NCBI GenBank assembly: GCA_021780535.1
Contig: JAJXYN010000009.1
Coordinates: forward strand, 186,001-250,000
From: a bacterium
GTDB lineage: Bacteria; Patescibacteria; ABY1; JAGPKW01
Length of the DNA: 64,000 nucleotides
Direction: 5' to 3'
The notes beneath the pieces are model-generated. The model was given only the letters and a program-made list of their open reading frames with translations. It was not told where the DNA came from and did not search any database. Below, one piece after another: positions 52,211 to 61,786 of the stretch (its first letter is position 1; each line of letters starts with the position of its first letter). The position numbers were made by a program, and so were the translations under genes.

Positions 52211-53641
52211 TTAGATAGTAAACAATCTTATTGAATTATTAATATCTTTTATATTAAAATGCATTCCTGAAATTATTAAAACATTTTCACCTTGTTTAAT
52301 CATTTCTTTTTCTTTTAACTCTTCAATAATGCAATCCATTTTATCTCCTTTGTACTTATTAAAATCAATAAATATTGGTTTTATTCCGTATGACATTGTT
52401 AATCTTTTTGAAATATTTATATTTTCTGTTACTGCTATTGTTGGGATTTTCAATCTATACGATGATATAACTTTTGATGTAAATCCAGATTCTGTGAATA
52501 CAATAATTTTATCTATGTTTATATTACTTTTGTCTTCAATCATAGCAACAGCTGTTCTAGCTAATAAATGAGACACTCCTATTGCCTCTGTTTCAGTGTC
52601 TGTTGGCTTAAGAGTTGGGGCAAATTCTTCATTATAATCAGCTATTTTAGCCATTGTTTCAACTGCTTTTACTGGATATTTTCCAGCAGCTGTTTCTCCT
52701 GATAACATAACTGCATCTGTTCCGTAAAGCACAGCATTTGAAACGTCTGTCGCCTCTGCTCTTGTTGGTCTTGAATTTTGACACATTGATTCTAACATTT
52801 GTGTAGCTGTAATAACAGTTTTGTTTGCTGCTCTACATTTTTCTACCATCTTTTTTTGTTCATTAGCTATTCTTTCTATTGGAATTTCTATACCTAAATC
52901 CCCTCTAGCTATCATAATAGCATCAGAAGCTTCTATAATTTCATCTATATTATTTAAACCTTCCTGATTTTCTATTTTTGAAACTATCCAAGAATCAAGA
53001 TTTCTTTTTGCCATTTCTTCTCTGGCTTTTATAACATCTTCTTTTGATCTACAAAAACTTATAGCTATAAAATCTGCTTTCATTTCTGCTGCTAAGTCTA
53101 GCTTATCAAAATCATCTTGAGTTAATGCTGGAATTTTTGATAATTTTTTATCTGGCAAATTTAATCCTTTTCTATTTTTAACTAAACAATCTCCTTGAGC
53201 TTCTGCATAAACTCCATTTGAAGTTTTTTCTATTACTTTGAATTCATAAAAACCGTCATCTATTAAAATAGAATCACCAACATTTAATTCTTCAAAAATT
53301 ACACTGTGAGAAATTTTAACTGATTGGGCATCTGTTGTGCTAAAATCTGATCCAAAATGTAATTTATTGCCATTTTTAACTTCTATTGGAGCTTTATCTG
53401 TTGTATCAACTCTTATATCTGGCCCTTGAAGATCAAATAATATTCCAACATTTGCTCCTAATTTTTTTATAACTTCTTGAGCTCTTTCTACTTTTGGTCT
53501 ATACATTTCAGCTGGCTCATGCTTCATATTAAATCTAAAAACATTAACACCTGCTTTTACTAATGATTCTAATGTTTCAGAAGAATCTGAGGCTGGCCCT
53601 ATTGTTGCAACTATTTTCGTTTTTCTATTTCCTAAGAACAT
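52211..53641 (-). CDS. pyk: pyruvate kinase
   Basis: Makes pyruvate and ATP from phosphoenolpyruvate and ADP. It has the N-terminal NRKTKIVATIGPASDSS, the active-site MIARGDLGIEIP and ATQMLESMCQNSRPTRAE. The C-terminal allosteric domain is present (VIVFTESGFTSK-type strand, read here as IIVFTESGFTSKVISSYR). Length 476 is normal. It lies alone on the minus strand between a glycosylase gene and a plus-strand LemA gene. Confidence 0.95.
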   Translation of the reverse strand: MFLGNRKTKIVATIGPASDSSETLESLVKAGVNVFRFNMKHEPAEMYRPKVERAQEVIKKLGANVGILFDLQGPDIRVDTTDKAPIEVKNGNKLHFGSDFSTTDAQSVKISHSVIFEELNVGDSILIDDGFYEFKVIEKTSNGVYAEAQGDCLVKNRKGLNLPDKKLSKIPALTQDDFDKLDLAAEMKADFIAISFCRSKEDVIKAREEMAKRNLDSWIVSKIENQEGLNNIDEIIEASDAIMIARGDLGIEIPIERIANEQKKMVEKCRAANKTVITATQMLESMCQNSRPTRAEATDVSNAVLYGTDAVMLSGETAAGKYPVKAVETMAKIADYNEEFAPTLKPTDTETEAIGVSHLLARTAVAMIEDKSNINIDKIIVFTESGFTSKVISSYRLKIPTIAVTENINISKRLTMSYGIKPIFIDFNKYKGDKMDCIIEELKEKEMIKQGENVLIISGMHFNIKDINNSIRLFTI

Positions 53642-53795
53642 ATATTTACTTTTTTATTATTTTAACTTATTTATGTAGATATATTATGTTATATTATTTT
53701 TATAAAAAAATCAATTTGATATTTTATTATTGCTTATTTTCATGTTTTGTCTATAATATTATTATATTATAATAATTATTAATTATACTCTTTAT

Positions 53796-54419
53796 ATGGA
53801 TATGCAAAATAACAAATCAAAAACATTGATGATAATATTATCTATTTTTGGTGGAATATTGCTTTTGGCTATAATATTTTTTGGATGGATATTTGGTGTA
53901 AAAAACAGCATTGTTACAAAAGAACAATCTGTTAATTCTTCTTGGGCTCAAGTTCAAAATCAATATCAAAGAAGATATGATTTGATTCCAAACTTAGTAG
54001 AAACCGTTAAAGGATATGCTACTCAAGAAAAAGATACATTCACACAAGTTACCGAAGCTAGAAGTAAAGCTTCCTCATTCCAAATTACTCCAGAAGTATT
54101 AAATAACCCTGAATCTTTTCAAAAATTTCAGGCTATACAGGGTGAATTGAGCTCTGCTTTATCTAGACTTATGGCTGTATCAGAAAATTATCCTACACTT
54201 AAATCAAACGAGAATTTCTTGCAACTTCAATCTCAACTTGAAGGAACAGAAAACAGAATCTCTGTTGAAAGAAATAGATATAATGAAACCATACAATCTT
54301 ATAACACTTTTATTAAATTATTTCCTCAAAGTTTTGTAGCATCAATGTTTGGATTTGCTGAAAAACCTTATTTTGAAGCTGCTAGCAATGCTCAAAATGC
54401 TCCGAAGGTTCAATTCTAA
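53796..54419 (+). CDS. lemA: LemA family membrane protein
   Basis: A 207-residue protein with one N-terminal membrane helix (residues 10-30) and a helical domain with the LemA signature (VNSSWAQVQNQYQRRYDLIPNLVETVKG). Family members are membrane-bound proteins of uncertain role, often next to TPM-domain proteins. Here it is followed by a lipoprotein and two TPM proteins on the same strand, the usual operon. An in-frame ATG at residue 3 is an alternative start. Confidence 0.92.
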   Translation: MDMQNNKSKTLMIILSIFGGILLLAIIFFGWIFGVKNSIVTKEQSVNSSWAQVQNQYQRRYDLIPNLVETVKGYATQEKDTFTQVTEARSKASSFQITPEVLNNPESFQKFQAIQGELSSALSRLMAVSENYPTLKSNENFLQLQSQLEGTENRISVERNRYNETIQSYNTFIKLFPQSFVASMFGFAEKPYFEAASNAQNAPKVQF

Positions 54420-54429
54420 TAATAAAAAA

Positions 54430-54906
54430 ATGAAAAATAAAAAATCAATATTATTTATATTAATGATTTTTGTAATGTTTTTTTTACAAGGATGCTCTTT
54501 TAATTTTAATAAAAAAACCAATACTAATAACAACAATAACCAAAACCAAACCATAAAAACAACAAAAGAAATTGATTATGTAAAAGAAATTTCAAAAAAT
54601 GAAAATACTAACAATGCGAGTGAATGTAATATTTATGTAGATAGAGTTAATACAGAAATAGAACAATATAAAAAAAGAGTTAGTAAAACAACTACTGGAG
54701 CAAGCGAGGAGTTTAAACTTATAGGAATATTTAAATCTAAAACATTAAATAAATGTTTTTATGTTTTAGAAGATTCTTATACAAATAACAATAATAAGAT
54801 GGTTGATTATATAATAAATAATGCTCAAGCTGAAGAAACTATAGATATATTTAATAATGTTGATTATAAATTTTTAAATGAAAGAATTGGTGAACTTCAA
54901 AAATAA
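54430..54906 (+). CDS. putative lipoprotein
   Basis: A 158-residue protein with a lipoprotein signal peptide (MKNKKSILFILMIFVMFF, lipobox LQGC). The start at 54430, ten bases after the LemA stop, is better than an upstream frame at 54349 that lies inside LemA. The mature part is Asn/Thr-rich (NTNNNNNQNQ) followed by a domain with two cysteines. No family. It is in the LemA-TPM operon and its 3' end overlaps the TPM gene by 29 bases. Confidence 0.8.
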   Translation: MKNKKSILFILMIFVMFFLQGCSFNFNKKTNTNNNNNQNQTIKTTKEIDYVKEISKNENTNNASECNIYVDRVNTEIEQYKKRVSKTTTGASEEFKLIGIFKSKTLNKCFYVLEDSYTNNNNKMVDYIINNAQAEETIDIFNNVDYKFLNERIGELQK

Positions 54907-55627
54907 GAATAATAAAAAAAATAGAAAAATATTTTTGTTTTTCTCTTTTTTTATATTTTCTTTTTTTGTTTTTAAAAACTGTTTTGCTATAGAAATTCCA
55001 AAACTAAATAATTATGTAAACGATTTTACCAACACATTAAACCAGAGTCAGAAAAATGAATTAGAACAACAACTTTCTGATTTTGATAAAAAAACAAGCA
55101 ACCAAATAGTTTTTTTAATGATAAATTCTCTAAACAATGAAGATGTAATAGAAAATTATTCATTAAAAGTTGCTGAATTAAATAAAATAGGTTCTAATGG
55201 GAAAGATAATGGCGTTTTATTTACGGTTATAAAAAATGATAAAAAATTAAGAATAGAAGTTGGTTATGGCCTTGAAGGATTTTTAACTGATGCTAAAAGT
55301 AGTTATATAATAAGAAATATTATTACCCCACAATTTAAAAATAATGATTATTATTCCGGAATTAAAAATGGCCTAAATGAAATAATAAAAGTTGCTTCTG
55401 ATGCTAATTACTTAAACGACAAAATACAAAGCAATAACAATAATAATTCTACTAACCCTATTTTTGGAATTTTAATAACTATATTTTTTGTTATATTGTT
55501 TATAAAATATCCTAATTTGTTTTTATTTTTATTATTTTCTGGTGGATTTAATGGCAGAAGTGGAAGAGGTGGATTTTCTGGTGGTGGAGGTGGATTTGGC
55601 GGAGGTGGATCTTCTGGTAGTTGGTAA
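54878..55627 (+). CDS. TPM-domain membrane protein (YgcG-like)
   Basis: A 249-residue protein. A signal peptide or first helix (about 19-37) is followed by a TPM domain: YVNDFTNTLNQSQKNELEQQ, VFLMINSLN and LRIEVGYGLEGFLTDA. A second membrane helix (about 195-215) leads to a Gly/Ser-rich tail (GRGGFSGGGGGFGGGG). TPM proteins of this layout occur with LemA and are linked to phosphatase activity and photosystem or membrane-protein repair in other groups. It overlaps the lipoprotein gene. Confidence 0.85.
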   Translation: MKELVNFKNKNNKKNRKIFLFFSFFIFSFFVFKNCFAIEIPKLNNYVNDFTNTLNQSQKNELEQQLSDFDKKTSNQIVFLMINSLNNEDVIENYSLKVAELNKIGSNGKDNGVLFTVIKNDKKLRIEVGYGLEGFLTDAKSSYIIRNIITPQFKNNDYYSGIKNGLNEIIKVASDANYLNDKIQSNNNNNSTNPIFGILITIFFVILFIKYPNLFLFLLFSGGFNGRSGRGGFSGGGGGFGGGGSSGSW

Positions 55628-55636
55628 ATTGTATAA

Positions 55637-55734
55637 TATAAAACTAATAACAATATTTTATTCTCTGTGTTCCGCTCAATTGGGATATTAATGGAGCTTC
55701 ACAACGTTCAGAAAACATTGTTATTAGTTTTATA
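55637..55734. repeat. long inverted repeat / hairpin element
   Basis: Perfect 18-bp arms (55637-55654 and 55717-55734) with four further pairs after one mismatch, around a 60-base centre that can form a second weak stem (GCTC/GAGC). It lies between two TPM genes. The GC-rich centre differs from the AT-rich surroundings. It could be a small non-autonomous element or an internal terminator. Confidence 0.65.
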
Positions 55735-55757
55735 AATAATTATATATTTTAATAAAT

Positions 55758-56210
55758 ATGTTTCAAAAAAAAATTTATAAAATTTTATCCAAAGAAGATC
55801 TTAAAAAAATATCTTCCGAAATTAAAAAAGCTGAAGAAAATACATCTGCCGAGATTGTTGTTTCTATTAAAAACAAAGTTCCTTTTATTTTTAATAGAAA
55901 TGTTTATAAATTTGCATTGTCTCTTTTTAAGTTTTATAAGGTTCACAAAACAAAAGATCGAACTGGAATATTAATTTTATTTGTACTTCAAAGTAAACAA
56001 TTCCATATCATAGGAGATATTGGAATATATAAAAAAATTAATCAAAATGTTTGGGATAATTTATCTTCATCAATATCAAATCATATTAAAGAAAAAAGTT
56101 TATTAGATGGAATATTGCTCTCTATAAAACTAGTCAGCAAACTTGTTGATTATGATATTCCAAAAAAAAATGATGACAAAAATGAAATATCTGATAATGT
56201 AAGATTTTAA
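55758..56210 (+). CDS. short TPM-domain protein
   Basis: A 150-residue protein with a second TPM-like domain: LSKEDLKKISSEIKKAEENT, SAEIVVSIKNKVPF, RTGILILFVLQSKQFHIIGD and VWDNLSSSISNHIKE. It has no membrane helix at the start. It is co-directional with LemA, the lipoprotein and the first TPM gene, but separated by the 98-bp hairpin element. A terminator follows (56219-56252). Confidence 0.8.
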   Translation: MFQKKIYKILSKEDLKKISSEIKKAEENTSAEIVVSIKNKVPFIFNRNVYKFALSLFKFYKVHKTKDRTGILILFVLQSKQFHIIGDIGIYKKINQNVWDNLSSSISNHIKEKSLLDGILLSIKLVSKLVDYDIPKKNDDKNEISDNVRF

Positions 56211-56218
56211 TAAAAATA

Positions 56219-56252
56219 AAAAAGTGGTCGCTTTATTTGGTGTCCACTTTTT
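56219..56252 (+). terminator. terminator after the TPM gene
   Basis: AAAAGTGG/CCACTTTT stem with a T-run, between convergent genes. Confidence 0.75.
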
Positions 56253-56266
56253 ATAATTACTTTTTA

Positions 56267-57622
56267 TTAATTTATATTTAATTCATCTCCTATTTTTGGT
56301 TGAAATGTTTTAAACCCAAAATTATTTTTTATTGCTTTTGCTAAGGCATCTCCTTTTTCTTTTTCTCCATGAATAACAATTACTTCTTCTAGCATATTCT
56401 TATCAAAATTAGAAAGCCAAGAAATAGTTTGTGGTTCATCTGCATGTGCAGAATATCCACCTATAGCATCAACTGTTAAATTAACATTAAATTCTCTATC
56501 TTCTATCTCAACAATTTTTTCTCCATCAAATATTTTTCTTCCAAGTGTGCCTATTGCCTGATAGCCAACAAATATTAAAAAGTTTTTTGGATCTTCTATG
56601 TATTGTTTTAAATGTTTTGTAATTCTACCGCCAGTACACATACCAGACCCTGCTATAACTATTTTTGGGCCTTTGACAGAATTTATTCTCTTTGATTCAT
56701 CCACAGTATTAGTCATTACCAACCCTTGAAAATCAAATATATCATCTCCTGATTTTATTATAGACATAGTTTCTTTATCATACAAATATTCATAATTTTT
56801 AAATACTCCTGTAATTTTATTTGCGAGTGGACTATCTATAAAAACTGGCAATGGCACTATCTCACCATGCTCTACCATATTATTTAATTCATACATTATT
56901 TCTTGTGTTCTTTCTAATGCAAACGATGGAATTAATAATGTACTTTCTTTATTGAAAACATTAAAAACCGCCTGTTTTAATTTTTTTAATCTTATTTCTT
57001 TACTCTCATGAGTGATGCCACCATAGGTTGATTCAATAAAAACATAATTTGCTTCTTTTATAATATCTGGCATTTTTAATATTGGAGATGGATAATTCCC
57101 AAGATCTCCAGAGAAAACCATTTTTTTATTTTCTATAAAAATTTCTATTGCTGCTGATCCTAGAATATGGCCAGCATCGTTGAATCTAAATTTTACAGAA
57201 TCAAATTCTTTCAATTCTCCATATTCAACCGTTTCAAATAAACTAACACAGTTCATCGCATCTTCTAATTCATATATTGGCCTTTCTCCTGTTTTAAAAT
57301 ATTTGTCCAATATCAAGTTTGCTGCATCCTCAAATAGCAATTTACATATATCTCTTGTTGGTCTTGTAGAAAATATTTTACCTCTAAAACCTTGTCTATA
57401 TAATTTTGGTAATAATCCGGAATGATCTAAATGAGAATGTGTTAAAAATAATGCCTGTATATTTTTTGGATTAAAATCAAAATCTTTGTAATTAATTTTT
57501 TCTAAATTTGGATCTCCTTGAAACAAACCGCAATCAACTAAAAATTGACTACCAGAATTTGTAATTATTTGATAACAAGATCCTGTTACTTCCTGAGCCG
57601 CACCATGAAATATTATTTTCAT
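56267..57622 (-). CDS. beta-CASP metallo-beta-lactamase (RNA-processing type)
   Basis: A 451-residue MBL-fold hydrolase. The metal site LTHSHLDHSGLLPKL is complete, with GHILGSAAIEI and SGDLG. The beta-CASP insert is present (SFALERTQEIMYEL, then SGMCTGGRITKHLKQ), and a C-terminal YSAHADEPQ lies in the beta-CASP C motif. This layout is that of the CPSF/Ysh1-like RNA nucleases of bacteria. It has no RNase J extra domain. Role in RNA cleavage is inferred from the family. Confidence 0.9.
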   Translation of the reverse strand: MKIIFHGAAQEVTGSCYQIITNSGSQFLVDCGLFQGDPNLEKINYKDFDFNPKNIQALFLTHSHLDHSGLLPKLYRQGFRGKIFSTRPTRDICKLLFEDAANLILDKYFKTGERPIYELEDAMNCVSLFETVEYGELKEFDSVKFRFNDAGHILGSAAIEIFIENKKMVFSGDLGNYPSPILKMPDIIKEANYVFIESTYGGITHESKEIRLKKLKQAVFNVFNKESTLLIPSFALERTQEIMYELNNMVEHGEIVPLPVFIDSPLANKITGVFKNYEYLYDKETMSIIKSGDDIFDFQGLVMTNTVDESKRINSVKGPKIVIAGSGMCTGGRITKHLKQYIEDPKNFLIFVGYQAIGTLGRKIFDGEKIVEIEDREFNVNLTVDAIGGYSAHADEPQTISWLSNFDKNMLEEVIVIHGEKEKGDALAKAIKNNFGFKTFQPKIGDELNIN

Positions 57623-57683
57623 AATTTCTGTTTAATTATTATCGTTTTAGTATTATAGCAAAATATAGAATAATAATAAACGA

Positions 57684-57711
57684 AAAGAGATGCGATAAAA
57701 CACATCTCTTT
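57684..57711 (-). terminator. terminator of rpoD
   Basis: AAAGAGATG (57684-57692) pairs with CATCTCTTT (57703-57711); minus-strand tail TTTTCGTTTATTATT. Confidence 0.75.
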
Positions 57712-57733
57712 ATTCACTAAGCTCGTTAATTCT

Positions 57734-59038
57734 CTAATAATCTTCTACTTTTGTGATTTTATGGCTCTTTCTTATTTTTTCTAATGCTTTTGCTTCAATT
57801 TGTCTTATACGCTCTCTTGTTACTCCAAACTCTTGGCCAACTTCTTCAAGCGTGTGAGTAACTCCATCTGTAAGACCAAATCTCATTTCTAATATCTTCT
57901 TTTCCCTTGGCTGTAATTCATCTATTATTTCTGCTATATAATTTTTCAAAAGCTCTAATTGTACTATTCTAGAAGGAGATTTTGTTTGTTTATCTTCAAT
58001 AAAATCAGCTAAAGTACTTTCTTTATCATCAGATTTATTACTTATAGATGTTTCTATTGAAACTGTATCTTGAGAAATATCTATAACGTGTCTAATTTTT
58101 TTAATATCTTCATTCATTTCTGCTGCCAATTCTTCTGGTAATGGCTCTCTCCCTAACTCTTGAAGTAATTTTCTTTGTACTTGTTGAAATTTATTAATTG
58201 TTTCAACCATGTGAACTGGAATCCTTATAGTTCTTGATTGATCTGCTAATGCTCTTGTAATTGCCTGTCTAATCCACCATGTAGCATATGTAGAAAACTT
58301 ATAACCTCTTTTATAATCAAATTTTTCTACAGCTCTAAAAAGACCAATGTTACCTTCTTGTATTAAATCAAGTAAAGATAATTTTCTACCAGTAAATTTT
58401 TTTGCGATAGAAACAACTAGTCTAAGATTTGCTTCTATAAGTTTTTGTTTTGCAAGCCTTTCTCCTTTATCTTTTCTTTTAGCTAAAGCCATTTCTTCTG
58501 AAAATGTTAAAAGAGCTACACTACCTATTTCTCTTAAATACATTTGTATAGAATCTGAAGAAACTAATTCTGCTTCTAATTTTTTTAGTAGTGGGATTTC
58601 AATATCTGACTCATTTTTTACCTTTTTTGTTTTCGTTTTTTTAGTATCTTTAACATTACTCTTTGGTTCTTCTTTTTTAATCCTTGCTGTCCCAAATATT
58701 GCTTCTGTTGTTTCTATAAGTTCTACTCCTAAAATATCTAAAACATCTAAGAATCTTTCAAATTCTTTTATACAATTTTCTATGTTAGACATAGAATAAA
58801 GTATCTCATCTTCTGTTATAAAACCTCTTGTTTTACCTTTTTGAATAAGATTTTTTGCTTCTTGTTTTACCCAATACGTGTTTTCAGAATCTATATCTTC
58901 TATATTTATTTTGGCAAATTTCATGTCGCCAATTATATCATCAATAGCATCTTCTTGAGCATTTGTTTCTAACAAATCTTCTTCCTGCTCTAGATCAATA
59001 GAGTTTTTATAAGATAAATCTGTTACTATTTTCGGCAT
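57734..59038 (-). CDS. rpoD: principal RNA polymerase sigma factor (RpoD/SigA)
   Basis: A 434-residue primary sigma factor. Region 1.1 (QKGKTRGFITEDEILYSM) is followed by a Lys-rich linker, region 1.2 (DSIQMYLREIGSVALLTFSE), region 2 (SLLDLIQEGNIGLFRAVEKF, then STYATWWIRQAITRALADQ), region 3 (TLADFIEDKQTKSPSR) and region 4 (HTLEEVGQEFGVTRERIRQIE). It should read the TTGACA/TATAAT promoters seen at 1014, 3977 and 27007. It lies 95 bases after dnaG on the same strand, as in the classical dnaG-rpoD operon; rpsU is absent. Confidence 0.97.
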   Translation of the reverse strand: MPKIVTDLSYKNSIDLEQEEDLLETNAQEDAIDDIIGDMKFAKINIEDIDSENTYWVKQEAKNLIQKGKTRGFITEDEILYSMSNIENCIKEFERFLDVLDILGVELIETTEAIFGTARIKKEEPKSNVKDTKKTKTKKVKNESDIEIPLLKKLEAELVSSDSIQMYLREIGSVALLTFSEEMALAKRKDKGERLAKQKLIEANLRLVVSIAKKFTGRKLSLLDLIQEGNIGLFRAVEKFDYKRGYKFSTYATWWIRQAITRALADQSRTIRIPVHMVETINKFQQVQRKLLQELGREPLPEELAAEMNEDIKKIRHVIDISQDTVSIETSISNKSDDKESTLADFIEDKQTKSPSRIVQLELLKNYIAEIIDELQPREKKILEMRFGLTDGVTHTLEEVGQEFGVTRERIRQIEAKALEKIRKSHKITKVEDY

Positions 59039-59133
59039 TTAATTATAGTTTAAATTTATTAAATTTATTAAATTTTTAAACTCTAATATTTTTATCAATT
59101 AATTTATAGTATTAATTCACAAAAATATTTTAT

Positions 59134-60969
59134 TTAATTGTTATTGCTTGAGATTTTTTTAAATTGATTTAATTTATCAATTAAAATATTTTGCAATTTT
59201 ATTATCTCTTCTTTGTTGTTTTCTTTTTCTGCTATCTCTATATTACGTTTGATTTGTTTTAATTCTTTATTTATAAGATTTTTATATAATTTAAGAATAT
59301 TGGATTTAATATCTTTTTTTATATCTTTTAAACTAAAAAATTGGTCAGAAAAAAACTTCTCACCTAACATAGTAAGATAGCTGATATAATCGCTATTTTT
59401 TGAATCATTTGCGAATAGATATTCTAAAATATTATCTATTTTGTTATTGTAACACGCTTTTATATTAGTCGCAATAGATTTTATGTCCTCATGTTCAAAT
59501 ATATCTAGATTTATTTTTTCTAAAATTTCTATAAAATTTTGATTAACTAATATTGCTGAAATTAAAAACTCTTCGGTTTTTCTTATAGGATCATCTTCTT
59601 TAATTTTTGATTCTTCTTTTTTTATCTCTATTTTTTTTGATGGTGTAAATGTTGCTTTATTGTTTTTATTTTGTATTATTAAAAGCTCTTCTTTTAATGT
59701 TCTTTCATCTAAATCTGTGATTTTTGATAAATTTTTTATCCAGACATTCTTTTCTATTTGCGAATTTATTTTACTGAGCTTTACTAAAAATGGCGTTATT
59801 AAATCTTTTATTTCTTTTGGTTTTGAGGATATTAATGAATCTTGATTTATTTTTTCATGTAATTTATTAAAGTAGTATTCTAAATATGGGGTTGCTTCAC
59901 TTATTGCGTTAGTCCATTTTTCTAAGTCATTTTTTATACATTCGTCTGGATCTTTATATCCAGTATTTTCTAAACTTATTACTTTAAGATTTATTTCATT
60001 TTCTAATGCTGCATCTATTGCTCTTTCTGCTGCATTTTGCCCTGCTAAATCTGAATCAAAACAAAAGCAAATAGTATTACTAAATCTTTTTAATGTCTTT
60101 ATGTGAATTTCTGTTAATGCTGTTCCGGAAGATGCTACTACATTTTCACTTCCTACTTGATGACAAGATATGCAGTCCATTTGCCCCTCTACAACTATAG
60201 AACAATCATTTCTTCTTATACTTTCTTTTGCAAAATTTAAACCAAAAATAACACTACTTTTGTCATAAAGTTCTGTTTGTGGTGAATTTATATATTTTGG
60301 CTCATCTTTATTATTATCTATTTGTCTTGCTGTAAAAGCTACAATATTTCCTGATATATTAAAAATTGGATACATTATTCTCCCTCTAAATCTATCATAA
60401 TATTTTCCTGAATTGTTTTTTATTATAAGGCCTGTTAAAAATATATCCTCGTCATTATATTTTTTTGATTTTAAAAAATCATATAAACCATTCCAAAGAT
60501 TTAACGAATATCCTAATTTAAATTTTACAATTGTTTCTTCTTCTAACCCTCTATTTTTGAGATATTCTAAAGCTTTTTTCCCTTGCTCTTTCTCTGTTAA
60601 AATATAATTATAATATTGTGCTGCTAAGTTTGATATTTCTTGCAATAATTCTTTTCTTGTTTTTTGGATTATATCTTCTTTTTCAAATTTTAATTCTACA
60701 TTTGCTTTTTTAGCTAAAATTTTTAAAGCTTCTTTAAAATCTATATTTTCAAGCTTCATAAGAAATTTAAACACATCACCACCTTCTCCACACCCAAAAC
60801 AATGAAATATTTGTTTGTTTTGTGATGCCATGAATGATGGTGATTTTTCGTTATGAAATGGGCATAATCCTTTATACGTTCCTCCACCAGCTTGCTTTAG
60901 AGTTACATATTCTGAAATTATGTCTATTATATCTAGCTTTGATTTTATTTCTTCAACTTGATTGTTCAT
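59134..60969 (-). CDS. dnaG: DNA primase
   Basis: A 611-residue DnaG. The zinc-binding domain (CPFHNEKSPSFMASQ, then FHCFGCGEGGDVF) is complete. The catalytic TOPRIM core includes IVVEGQMDCISCHQ, SSGTALTEIHI and CFDSDLAGQNAAERA. The C-terminal helicase-binding part (residues about 450-611) is divergent and Lys-rich, as is usual. It makes RNA primers for lagging-strand replication. It precedes rpoD in the macromolecular synthesis operon. Confidence 0.97.
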   Translation of the reverse strand: MNNQVEEIKSKLDIIDIISEYVTLKQAGGGTYKGLCPFHNEKSPSFMASQNKQIFHCFGCGEGGDVFKFLMKLENIDFKEALKILAKKANVELKFEKEDIIQKTRKELLQEISNLAAQYYNYILTEKEQGKKALEYLKNRGLEEETIVKFKLGYSLNLWNGLYDFLKSKKYNDEDIFLTGLIIKNNSGKYYDRFRGRIMYPIFNISGNIVAFTARQIDNNKDEPKYINSPQTELYDKSSVIFGLNFAKESIRRNDCSIVVEGQMDCISCHQVGSENVVASSGTALTEIHIKTLKRFSNTICFCFDSDLAGQNAAERAIDAALENEINLKVISLENTGYKDPDECIKNDLEKWTNAISEATPYLEYYFNKLHEKINQDSLISSKPKEIKDLITPFLVKLSKINSQIEKNVWIKNLSKITDLDERTLKEELLIIQNKNNKATFTPSKKIEIKKEESKIKEDDPIRKTEEFLISAILVNQNFIEILEKINLDIFEHEDIKSIATNIKACYNNKIDNILEYLFANDSKNSDYISYLTMLGEKFFSDQFFSLKDIKKDIKSNILKLYKNLINKELKQIKRNIEIAEKENNKEEIIKLQNILIDKLNQFKKISSNNN

Positions 60970-61001
60970 TATTTATATTTAACCATTTCATAGACAAAAA
61001 T

Positions 61002-61040
61002 AAAAGACCCGCTCTTGCACAAAATGTGCAGAACGAGTCG
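61002..61040 (-). terminator. terminator of the gene at 61045
   Basis: A long stem with GACTCGTTCTGCACA and TGTGCAAGAGCGGGTC arms (some G-U pairs) on the minus strand, followed by TTTTATTTTT. Confidence 0.8.
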
Positions 61041-61044
61041 TTTG

Positions 61045-61506
61045 TCATGCTGAAACTGTTAATCTTTCCTCTCTTGAAGTCCCTGGAGGAAAATAATTGT
61101 TTATAGTATATTCGGCTACTTGTTCATCTCCTATTTTGTTTAAAATAAAGAAGAATTTAACTGCATTAAATATGTCATCATGGACTCTTTCTGATTCATT
61201 CCATTTTTTTTCATCTATTAAATTAATAACTGACTTGTCTTGTGAGATAAACTCTGAAAAAAAATCAATATAACCAAGAAACATTCTTTCGTCTTTCCAT
61301 TCTCTACTTTCAAGGGTTCTTACCCATATTAATCTATATGTTTTTCTAAAAAGAGCCGTTCTTGCCATAAAAGTAATATTGTCATCACCTGTTGCAAAAT
61401 GACAATGTTTTTTGATAAACTTTTTTTCATGACCTGTAAATATCTTGAGTCCAGTTACAGAACACGGGTCAAGATATTCTCTAACGCTAAGTCTTTGCTG
61501 TTTCAT
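61045..61506 (-). CDS. hypothetical protein with strong ribosome-binding site
   Basis: A 153-residue soluble protein (MKQQRLSVREYLDPCSVTG at the start), with KKHCHFATGDDNITFMARTA and an Arg-rich FRKTYRLIWVRTLESREWK. No membrane segment, no recognised family. The start is fixed by GGGAGGG about nine bases upstream. Codon use has more C/G at third positions than its neighbours. It ends in a strong terminator. It stands between dnaG and tRNA-Arg and resembles the other orphan genes with Shine-Dalgarno sites (1-607, 26196, 27066, 34219). Confidence 0.8.
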   Translation of the reverse strand: MKQQRLSVREYLDPCSVTGLKIFTGHEKKFIKKHCHFATGDDNITFMARTALFRKTYRLIWVRTLESREWKDERMFLGYIDFFSEFISQDKSVINLIDEKKWNESERVHDDIFNAVKFFFILNKIGDEQVAEYTINNYFPPGTSREERLTVSA

Positions 61507-61691
61507 ATAAATATCCCTCCCTTAGAAAAATAATCTTCTGCTTATGTTTTATTTATTAAAAGCTTATATTCTTTTATAAAACACAAACAGAAAATTGTTT
61601 ATTTACTTTATTGTTAATTTACTATATATTATGTTTATACTATACCATTTTTTTACTAAAAAGTAAATAATTATCCACAATTAACCCTTAT

Positions 61692-61768
61692 GCATCCTTA
61701 GCTCAATTGGATAGAGCATCTGGCTTCGAACCAGGGGGTTGCAGGTTCGAGTCCTGCAGGGTGCACCA
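61692..61768 (+). tRNA. tRNA-Arg (anticodon TCG)
   Basis: Cloverleaf with acceptor stem GCATCCT/AGGGTGC, anticodon loop CTTCGAA giving TCG, T-loop TTCGAGT, discriminator A at 61765 and an encoded CCA (61766-61768). It reads CGA. Confidence 0.97.
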
Positions 61769-61786
61769 AAATAAATAAAAAAGTAA

